This document shows positions 1-5,015 of a DNA stretch of 6,019 nucleotides, piece by piece; positions within the stretch are counted from its first letter, which is position 1, and every line of letters starts with the position of its first letter. Origin of the DNA: Hyphomicrobiales bacterium (GTDB lineage Bacteria; Pseudomonadota; Alphaproteobacteria; Rhizobiales; Beijerinckiaceae); the NCBI GenBank assembly GCA_028290595.1, contig JAQGJO010000335.1:1-6019 (forward strand), given 5' to 3'. The position numbers were made by a program, and so were the translations under genes. The notes beneath the pieces are model-generated. The model was given only the letters and a program-made list of their open reading frames with translations. It was not told the origin of the DNA and made no database searches.

Positions 1-1
1 G

Positions 2-49
2 TGGCCAGGCTCCGGCGCCATCATCCAGGTTGGCTCCAAGCCGAGATGA
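2..49 (+). CDS. Possible 3' end of an unidentified upstream gene
   Basis: In the second forward frame the window opens with 15 sense codons ending in PGSGAIIQVGSKPR and a TGA at 47-49. The composition looks protein-like (Gly/Ile/Val-rich, with a basic end), and the position just upstream of a transporter operon would suit the end of a previous gene. Another frame is open to a TGA at 97-99, so the reading is not unique. Too few residues are visible to name a family, and the fragment could be chance. Confidence 0.3.
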   Translation, partial: WPGSGAIIQVGSKPR

Positions 50-74
50 AGTTTGATCTGGAAATCGCCGCCTC

Positions 75-89
75 ATGCCGTAACGGCAT
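75..89. repeat. 15-bp perfect palindrome, candidate operator or part of an upstream terminator
   Basis: The sequence ATGCCGT-A-ACGGCAT is a perfect 7+1+7 inverted repeat lying 117 bases upstream of the ATPase start at 206. Such short symmetric sites are typical of dimeric regulator operators. An alternative is RNA structure: ATGCCG (75-80) can also pair with CGGTAT (101-106, one G-U pair), and T-rich ATTGTTTT follows at 105-112, so the segment could end transcription of the preceding gene. No regulator gene is in view to decide between these. Confidence 0.4.
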
Positions 90-163
90 AACCGTCTGAC
101 CGGTATTGTTTTGGACGCTGCCCCCCGCAGATTGTACTGAATCAAATCGAGCAAAAAAGGAAG

Positions 164-179
164 GCGGTTTGCGAACCGC
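164..179. repeat. Inverted repeat / small hairpin just upstream of the ATPase ribosome binding site
   Basis: GCGGTT-TGCG-AACCGC forms a 6-bp stem with a four-base loop, ending 13 bases before the Shine-Dalgarno sequence at 193. It could be a 5'-leader hairpin or a second operator half of the control region. Only the symmetry is seen; function is inference. I do not see a convincing sigma-70 promoter in 50-190. The best pair, TTGGAC (111-116) and TGTACT (133-138) with 16-base spacing, is weak. Confidence 0.3.
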
Positions 180-192
180 ATACGACCGCTGT

Positions 193-199
193 GGAGGGG
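193..199 (+). promoter_or_regulatory. Ribosome binding site that decides the ATPase start
   Basis: GGAGGGG sits 6 bases before the ATG at 206. In-frame GTG 191 overlaps it and ATG 200 follows it immediately, so both are badly placed. ATG 206 (or ATG 209, spacing 9) is the best-supported start. Confidence 0.65.
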
Positions 200-205
200 A
201 TGCCA

Positions 206-1027
206 ATGATGGATGACAGTTCCAACCGGATCGATCCAGCCATCCGGGTTTCGCGGGTTTCGCATTCATTCGGCAACGAGGGAGACCGGCGGCGCGTTAA
301 CGCCTTGCGCGAGACATCGCTCGATATCCGGCGCGGCGAATTGATGTGCTTCATCGGTCCAAGCGGGTGCGGCAAGAGCACTCTGCTCAACATTATAGGC
401 GGATTGCTGACGCCGACTTCGGGAGAGGTCGAGGTCGCGGGCAAGCCGGTGGATGGACCCATGCCGGCAGATATGGCGTTCGTGTTTCAGGAAAACGCGC
501 TCTTTCCCTGGTATACGGTGCTCGAAAACATCATTGTTGGACTAAGTTTTCAGGGCGTCGCCAAACAGGATCGGGATGCGCGCGCCCTGGCCGCGCTTGA
601 AACGGTGGGCATGCCTGGCTTTGCCAATCATTATCCCTCGCAGCTCTCCGGCGGCATGAAACAGCGCGTGGCTCTGGCCCGGGCGCTCAGTCTTCAGACC
701 GATATCCTCCTGATGGATGAGCCTTTTGCGGCGCTCGATGAGCAAACGCGCATGGTGCTCGGCGAGGATCTGTCGCAATTGCTTCACCGAGCCGACAAGA
801 CGATTCTTTTCGTCACACATAGTCTCGGCGAAGCTGTCTTTCTGGCTGATCGCGTCGCGGTATTTTCCGCCCGTCCGGGCGTCATCAAAACCATCATCGA
901 TGTGGACGAGCCGCATCCGCGCACGCCCGCTTTCGTCAAATCGGAAAAGTTCAACCGGCTGCGTAACGAACTTTACGATCTGCTTCACGACGAGATCCGC
1001 AAAACCGTAATCCTGACGGCCGCCTGA
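206..1027 (+). CDS. NitT/TauT-family ABC importer, ATP-binding protein
   Basis: This 273-residue protein is the cytoplasmic ATPase that powers an importer for a small anionic or heterocyclic substrate (family of TauB, SsuB and NrtD). All ABC landmarks are intact, numbered from ATG 206: Walker A GPSGCGKST at 51-59, Q-loop Gln95 in VFQEN, an ALFPW stretch at 98-102 typical of this subgroup, signature LSGGM at 147-151, Walker B ILLMDEP at 167-173, D-loop ALD at 176-178 and switch His205. The length is normal for the family. A longer GTG start at 191 is possible but overlaps the ribosome binding site. It is the first gene of an apparent operon and is followed after 32 bases by a permease. The family call is secure; sequence alone cannot separate sulfonate, taurine, nitrate, pyrimidine-precursor or other substrates. 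Confidence 0.93.
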   Translation: MMDDSSNRIDPAIRVSRVSHSFGNEGDRRRVNALRETSLDIRRGELMCFIGPSGCGKSTLLNIIGGLLTPTSGEVEVAGKPVDGPMPADMAFVFQENALFPWYTVLENIIVGLSFQGVAKQDRDARALAALETVGMPGFANHYPSQLSGGMKQRVALARALSLQTDILLMDEPFAALDEQTRMVLGEDLSQLLHRADKTILFVTHSLGEAVFLADRVAVFSARPGVIKTIIDVDEPHPRTPAFVKSEKFNRLRNELYDLLHDEIRKTVILTAA

Positions 1028-1059
1028 TTGGCCTTGTTTCCAACCGAGAGCCGGACGAG

Positions 1060-1830
1060 ATGAGAACTCAACCGCGAGTGTCTGGAACGGGGCTGGCAAG
1101 CTTTGCCGTCCAGGCCGGCTTTGTCGTAACTGTTTATGCATTCTGGTTTTCTGCCTCGGAGCTGCAGATCATCAGTCCGCTGGCGCTGCCGCATCCCGGC
1201 GCGGTCTGGAGCGAATTCACCAAACTGCTGGCGTCGGGCGATTTTCTGCCCGACCTGATGCTGACGCTCTCGGAGGTCGCAATTGCCTTCACGGCGGCGG
1301 CCATAGCCGGTTTGCTTCTGGGCTATGTGATCGCAAGATCGCCGGCGTTGGTGCGCATTTTCGAGCCGCTGCTGTCGAGCCTGAACTCGATCCCAGCGGT
1401 GATGTTTGTGCCGTTGTTCGTGCTTTTGTTCGGGCTGGGCATGTCATCGAAAGTTGTCATGGGTCTTTTGACCGGCTTTTTCCCTGTGGTGTTGAACACG
1501 ATCGCCGGCTTTTCGAACATCGAGCCGATCTACCTGAAGGCTGCCCGTTCGATGGGCGCTTCGCAGAACCAATTGTTTCGGCGTGTGCTTCTGCCCTCGG
1601 CGTTGCCGGTTATTCTGACGGGGCTGCGTATGGGATTTATCGTCGCCTTCCTATCGATCCTCGGCGCGGAAGCGATCGGCTCCTATGCCGGTCTTGGCCA
1701 TCGCATCGTTGAAAATGCGGAGACGCTCGCCATCCCCCGCATGTTCGCGTTCATCGCCTTCGCGATCATCGTAGCCGCGATGATCAATCTGCTCCTTAAC
1801 GCGCTCGAGCGTAGCGGACGGTGGCAATAG
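1060..1830 (+). CDS. NitT/TauT-family ABC importer, permease subunit 1
   Basis: A 256-residue inner-membrane protein of the binding-protein-dependent transport permease family. By eye it has about six hydrophobic segments, near residues 14-34, 66-92, 103-126, 130-150, 183-205 and 228-250. The cytoplasmic EAA-type loop, which docks on the ATPase, is at about 159-179: LKAARSMGAS followed by LFRRVLLP, with the conserved Gly at 166. Near the N-terminus LALPHPGAVW resembles the LPSP-type motif common in TauC/SsuC-like permeases. The ATG at 1060 has only a weak purine-rich sequence (GAGAG at 1046-1050) ahead of it, so translation may depend on the upstream ATPase gene. The next permease begins 1 base after its stop, implying tight coupling. 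The partner is most likely permease 2, in a heterodimer. Confidence 0.92.
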   Translation: MRTQPRVSGTGLASFAVQAGFVVTVYAFWFSASELQIISPLALPHPGAVWSEFTKLLASGDFLPDLMLTLSEVAIAFTAAAIAGLLLGYVIARSPALVRIFEPLLSSLNSIPAVMFVPLFVLLFGLGMSSKVVMGLLTGFFPVVLNTIAGFSNIEPIYLKAARSMGASQNQLFRRVLLPSALPVILTGLRMGFIVAFLSILGAEAIGSYAGLGHRIVENAETLAIPRMFAFIAFAIIVAAMINLLLNALERSGRWQ

Positions 1831-1831
1831 G

Positions 1832-2689
1832 ATGAGCGATACGTTGAAAATCACTGCATATGGTCGGAGCGATTCGCCCAAAGACGGTGCGAGAAAATCG
1901 CCGAAGGGAGACCGTGCGATGGCCTGGAGCCTCGCCTCGCTTCTCGAACACCCGGCCTACGCACGGACACTCTTCGTCGCACTGATGCTTTTGCTATGGG
2001 AGGTTTCGGCGCGAGCATTTGGCGATCCACTCTTCGTGGCGCCGCCATCGCAGGTGGCGCTTGCGGTTCCCGATCTGCTGCGCACGCCCGGCATGCCTTC
2101 GGCCTTGTGGACGACGACATGGGAGTTGCTTTTTGCCTTCGCCATCTCGCTGTTTTTTGGATTCTGGGCCGGGCTTTTCCTTGGCCGCAGCGGTTTTGCC
2201 AATCGTAGCCTGATGCCGATTGTCGTCATGCTCTACGCCATGCCGCAGGTAACGATTATTCCTATCTTTATGATGTCATTTGGCATCGGCCCGGCATCGA
2301 AAGTGGCTTACGGCGTGAGCCATGGCGTGTTCCCGATCATTCTTACGGTTGCCGCCGGCATGCAAAATCTGAAGCCGGTGCTGCTTGCCAGTTCCTATTC
2401 GATGGGGGCGAAGCGTTGGCAGGTTCTCCGCCATGTTCTGATTCCGCATGCGGTCCGCAGTCTTTTTTCCGGCATGCGCTTAGGGATGAACGCCACTCTG
2501 CTGGGCGTCATCCTCGCCGAGCTCTACGCGTCGAAAACCGGCGTCGGATATTTTGCGCAAAAATTCGCGGTCAATTTCGATCCGCGCATGCTGTTCGCTC
2601 TCATCACCATCGTTGCGGCGCTGGCGATCATCGTGAACGAGGGTCTGCGGCGTTTCGAGATCAATCTCAACAAATGGAGAGATCCGTAA
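1832..2689 (+). CDS. NitT/TauT-family ABC importer, permease subunit 2
   Basis: Second membrane subunit, 285 residues from ATG 1832. Hydrophobic segments lie near 43-61, 97-118, 126-150, 157-176, 212-231 and 253-271. The EAA-type loop is at 184-205, with LLASSYSMGAKRW then HVLIP; Ser187 stands where permease 1 has Ala, and the conserved Gly is 192. It is clearly homologous to permease 1 (the loop regions line up) but well diverged, so the pair is an old duplication forming a heterodimer. The start is uncertain. ATG 1832 lies 1 base after the previous stop but has no good ribosome site. ATG 1919 (residue 30) has AAGGGAG 8 bases upstream and would give 256 residues, the same length as permease 1. 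The 29 extra residues are polar and charged, before the first membrane span. Confidence 0.9.
   Translation: MSDTLKITAYGRSDSPKDGARKSPKGDRAMAWSLASLLEHPAYARTLFVALMLLLWEVSARAFGDPLFVAPPSQVALAVPDLLRTPGMPSALWTTTWELLFAFAISLFFGFWAGLFLGRSGFANRSLMPIVVMLYAMPQVTIIPIFMMSFGIGPASKVAYGVSHGVFPIILTVAAGMQNLKPVLLASSYSMGAKRWQVLRHVLIPHAVRSLFSGMRLGMNATLLGVILAELYASKTGVGYFAQKFAVNFDPRMLFALITIVAALAIIVNEGLRRFEINLNKWRDP
1904..1910 (+). promoter_or_regulatory. Internal ribosome binding site supporting a later start for permease 2
   Basis: AAGGGAG is 8 bases before the in-frame ATG at 1919. It resembles the AAGGGAGG used by the binding-protein gene at 2731 and is better than anything before ATG 1832. It may mark the true start, or a second start. 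Confidence 0.5.
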
Positions 2690-2730
2690 CAACTGGATCA
2701 GGCCGACAAGTGCGATTCACATAGAGACCT

Positions 2731-2738
2731 AAGGGAGG
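2731..2738 (+). promoter_or_regulatory. Strong ribosome binding site of the substrate-binding protein gene
   Basis: AAGGGAGG, 6 bases before ATG 2745, is a near-ideal Shine-Dalgarno sequence and the best in the operon. That fits the usual need for excess binding protein over membrane subunits. The 55-base gap before the gene shows no clear promoter or terminator. Confidence 0.75.
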
Positions 2739-2744
2739 CTGCGA

Positions 2745-3725
2745 ATGGGGAATTCACCAAGACTGCGTCATGTCAGGCGCGCCTTGAGCCTGGCGCTCAT
2801 ATGTCTTGTCGGCGGCATCGCGCCGGTTGGAGCTGCGACAAAATTATCCGTCGCCAAGGTTGCCGATGACTTTGCGCTCGTCATGGTGGATTTCGGCAAT
2901 GAGCTCGGCATTTTCAAGCGTCGTGGTCTCGATGTCGATGTGACTCTCATCACGCAAGCGAAGATGGTTCAGGCGGTGATCGCGGGCAGTATCGATGTGG
3001 CGCTGGCATCGGGAACGACCCTCGCCTTTCCGGCGAAGGGCGTTCCGCTCAAGGGGATTGCGGCGATCGGCGGGCCGCCGCTGCTGCTTGTTCTGGTGGT
3101 CAGGCCGGACAATTCCGTTACTTCAATTGCACAGTTGAAAGGCCGGATGGCTGCGGTCACCAATGTCGGCTCTTTGACGGATTGGGCGGTTTCGCAGATC
3201 GCTGTGTCGCAAGGCTGGAAGCCCAGCGACATTCCGCGGGTCTCCGTTGGCGATACGCCGGTGCGCATTGCGACGCTTAAGACCAAGGGCGCTGATTCCG
3301 CGGTCATGGATATCGCGGCAGGATTTGATCTCGAAGCAAGAGGCGAGGCGCGTATCCTGGTTCGCTTTGGCGATCTCATCGAAAATTTCCAAAACCAGAT
3401 GGTCTTTGCATCCGATGACGCCATCAAAAACAAGCGGGATGCCGTCAAGGCTTTCGTCGATGGCTGGCTCGAGACTGTCAATTATGCCTATACGCACAAG
3501 GCTGAAACCGTCGCTTTCACGCGGACGGCGCTGCGCATCAATGAAGCCGTCGCGACGCGGGTCTATGACGAGTTGATTTCGAAGAAATATTTGTCGCGTG
3601 ATGGCGCGTTCAACAGCCGCGCCCTGGCGGCGATGGGCAAGGATCTGGTCGATATCAAGCTTCTCGATAAGGAGCAGGATTTGTCGAAGTTTGTGGTCAC
3701 CGACTTCCTGCCTTCGAAGAACTGA
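2745..3725 (+). CDS. NitT/TauT-family ABC importer, periplasmic substrate-binding protein
   Basis: A 326-residue SsuA/TauA/THI5-like (NMT1 superfamily) binding protein. The N-terminus is a Sec signal peptide: basic RLRHVRR at 6-12, a hydrophobic core at about 13-27 and an AxA-like cleavage site near VGA-ATK (30/31). Cys20 is not in a lipobox, so the protein should be soluble in the periplasm. Family hallmarks follow: NELGIFKRRGLDVDV at about 52-66, QAVIAGSIDVALA at 76-88, then a lobe-crossing ISxLKG-like stretch SIAQLKGRMAAVT at 127-139. The C-terminal half (about 225-325) is the usual helical lobe. The mature protein contains no cysteine and so lacks the CCCFC motif of THI5-type HMP-binding proteins. 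As the last gene of the operon it completes the importer. The substrate is unknown; sulfonates, other small acids or a heterocycle are all possible. Confidence 0.9.
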   Translation: MGNSPRLRHVRRALSLALICLVGGIAPVGAATKLSVAKVADDFALVMVDFGNELGIFKRRGLDVDVTLITQAKMVQAVIAGSIDVALASGTTLAFPAKGVPLKGIAAIGGPPLLLVLVVRPDNSVTSIAQLKGRMAAVTNVGSLTDWAVSQIAVSQGWKPSDIPRVSVGDTPVRIATLKTKGADSAVMDIAAGFDLEARGEARILVRFGDLIENFQNQMVFASDDAIKNKRDAVKAFVDGWLETVNYAYTHKAETVAFTRTALRINEAVATRVYDELISKKYLSRDGAFNSRALAAMGKDLVDIKLLDKEQDLSKFVVTDFLPSKN

Positions 3726-3803
3726 TCGCGGGCGCTGCAGCCGTCACGGCCGTGCGTGCGCCACAAAAAAAACGGGGCGCTTATGCAGCGCCCCGTGGAT
3801 CAG
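3722..3803. repeat. Long imperfect inverted repeat overlapping the convergent terminator
   Basis: Outer arms CTGATC (3722-3727) and GATCAG (3798-3803) and inner arms GGGCGCTGCA (3730-3739) and TGCAGCGCCC (3784-3793) are perfectly complementary, separated by small unpaired steps, giving about 16 bp around a 44-base apex. The apex holds a 10-bp palindrome, CACGGCCGTG (3745-3754). The right inner arm overlaps the terminator stem at 3772-3796, so the two structures cannot form together. The left outer arm contains the stop codon of the binding-protein gene. Complementarity is seen directly; a role in plus-strand mRNA 3'-end formation or stability is inference. Confidence 0.45.
3765..3796 (-). terminator. 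Rho-independent terminator of the RND pump operon
   Basis: A perfect 10-bp GC-rich stem (ACGGGGCGCT at 3772-3781, AGCGCCCCGT at 3787-3796) with a 5-base loop is preceded on the plus strand by eight A (3765-3772). Read on the minus strand this is a stem followed by a run of eight U, a textbook intrinsic terminator, starting 31 bases after the adaptor gene's stop. On the plus strand no T run follows the stem, so it should terminate the importer operon poorly, if at all. Confidence 0.9.
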
Positions 3804-3827
3804 ATTGAGGGACCGGAGCGACAGCCT

Positions 3828-5000
3828 CTAAGTTTTCTGTCCGTTGCCCTGCGGCGGCTTGCCGGTCTGCGGCGGTAGCGGCTGCACCAGGGCGCCCGGA
3901 CCGATCTTCTGCAGATTGCCGCTGATCACCTGGTCGCTGTCCTTGAGGCCGGTCGGAATGACGACCAGATCGCCTTCGGTGCGGCCGAGGGTGACCTGGC
4001 GCATTTCCACCTTGTTGCCTTCGCCGACCACATAAAGGAATTTGCCGAACTGGCTTGAGCCCAGCGCCACCTGCGGCACGAGCAGTGCGTTCGGCTGTTC
4101 GCGCAGCAGCAGGCGGACACGGACATATTGGCCGGGCACCAGGGTCTTGTCGGCATTCTTGATCGTGGCGCGCGCGTTGATCGTGCCGGTCAGGCGATCG
4201 ACAGTGTTGTCGATGAAGGTCAACTCGCCCTTGTGGCGGGCTTCGGTATCGCCGGGGAAGGAGACTTCGGCAATCACCTTACCGGCGCTGCGCGCCTTCT
4301 GGATTTCCAGAAGCTCGGTTTCGGCCGGGTTGAACGTGACATAGACGGTGTCGAGATGAACCAGCGTGTTCAGCACCGTGCCGATGGAGCTGATCAGCGT
4401 GCCGATGGGGGCCTGGTTGCGGCCCAGGCGGCCATCGAACGGGGCGCGGATTTCGGTGTAGCTCAGATTCAACTGAGCGCCCCGAACTGCTGCGTCGTCA
4501 GAGATCAGCGAGGCTTCCGCCTGCCGTTCGGCGCTGAGACGCTGCTCGTAGATATCCTTGGACAGATAGCCGCTCTTGATCAGATCCTGGCCACGGAGCG
4601 TGTTGGCGCGCGCATAGTCGAGCGCCGCTTTGTCGCGCTTCTGATTGGCCTGCGCCTGATCAAGCGCACTTTGAAAATCGCGCGGGTCGATCTGATAGAG
4701 AAGATCCCCTTTCTTGACGTCGGTCCCATCGGCAGCCGGCTGGGCTTGAATGAAACCGGCGACCTTGGCCTGCAAGGTGATGCTGCTGATCGCCTCGGTG
4801 CGTGCCGAATATTCATAATAGATGGGGATAGACTTCTTCACCACAGACGCCACCGGCACGGGCATGGCGAACGGCGCAGGCGCCGCCTTGGCGGTCTGTT
4901 CGCCGGCGCCGCCAGGGGCCCACTTGTCCTTGGTGACGTAGGCTGCAGCGGCGACAACCGCTATCAGCGCGACGCTCACAACTAACTTACGGTTTGGCAT
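3828..5000 (-). CDS. RND efflux pump periplasmic adaptor (membrane fusion protein)
   Basis: A 390-residue HlyD/AcrA-type adaptor that joins an inner-membrane RND transporter to an outer-membrane channel. Numbered from ATG 5000: a hydrophobic N-terminal segment at about 6-21 with no lipobox cysteine, so an uncleaved membrane anchor or ordinary signal is likely; an Ala/Pro-rich linker at 29-50; the first lipoyl half-motif at 78-106 (KVAGFIQA, then VKKGDLLYQIDP); a helical hairpin at about 107-175; the second half-motif YTEIRAPFDGRLG at 181-193; a beta-barrel at about 215-300; a membrane-proximal domain at about 305-372; and a Pro/Gly/Gln-rich tail. A TTG start at 5015 is possible, but ATG 5000 has GGAG 9 bases upstream, whereas TTG 5015 overlaps that site. 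It lies 15 bases after the transporter gene and is last before the terminator. Family certain; the exported compounds are unknown. Confidence 0.93.
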   Translation of the reverse strand: MPNRKLVVSVALIAVVAAAAYVTKDKWAPGGAGEQTAKAAPAPFAMPVPVASVVKKSIPIYYEYSARTEAISSITLQAKVAGFIQAQPAADGTDVKKGDLLYQIDPRDFQSALDQAQANQKRDKAALDYARANTLRGQDLIKSGYLSKDIYEQRLSAERQAEASLISDDAAVRGAQLNLSYTEIRAPFDGRLGRNQAPIGTLISSIGTVLNTLVHLDTVYVTFNPAETELLEIQKARSAGKVIAEVSFPGDTEARHKGELTFIDNTVDRLTGTINARATIKNADKTLVPGQYVRVRLLLREQPNALLVPQVALGSSQFGKFLYVVGEGNKVEMRQVTLGRTEGDLVVIPTGLKDSDQVISGNLQKIGPGALVQPLPPQTGKPPQGNGQKT

Positions 5001-5009
5001 ATCAAAAAA

Positions 5010-5013
5010 CTCC
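5010..5013 (-). promoter_or_regulatory. Ribosome binding site that decides the adaptor start
   Basis: On the minus strand TTGGAG ends at 5010 and the ATG begins at 5000, a spacing of 9 bases. The site lies in the 15-base gap after the transporter stop (TAA at 5018-5016). It argues against the longer TTG start at 5015, which sits within it. Confidence 0.6.
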
Positions 5014-5015
5014 AA

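Noticed and set aside
50..190. A TPP or other riboswitch in the importer leader, as found before some HMP/thiamine transporters
   Set aside because: The conserved TPP elements (CTGAGA and the later ACCTGAtct-like block) are absent, and no other riboswitch signature is recognisable.
169..216. A possible 15-codon leader peptide (TTG 169 to TGA 214-216) overlapping the ATPase start
   Set aside because: The purine run AAAAAAGGAAGG precedes it, but the TTG start is weak, no regulatory codon pattern is seen, and such short frames are common by chance.
21..269. An 82-codon minus-strand open frame covering the importer leader
   Set aside because: It starts inside the ATPase gene, has no protein-like motifs, and overlaps the leader palindromes. 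Not supported as a gene.
542..1141. A 199-codon minus-strand open frame across the ATPase and permease 1 genes
   Set aside because: It crosses the boundary of two well-supported plus-strand genes and has no recognisable protein features.
2796..2810. A lipoprotein signal at Cys20 of the substrate-binding protein
   Set aside because: The residues before Cys20 (Ala-Leu-Ile) do not fit a lipobox, which needs a small residue directly before the cysteine; an AxA-type cleavage site is present ten residues later.
4128..4985. A 285-codon open frame on the plus strand opposite the adaptor gene
   Set aside because: It is antisense to a gene with complete family motifs, has Arg/His/Gly-rich low-complexity stretches near its end, and lacks a plausible ribosome site. 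It is a shadow of GC-rich coding sequence.
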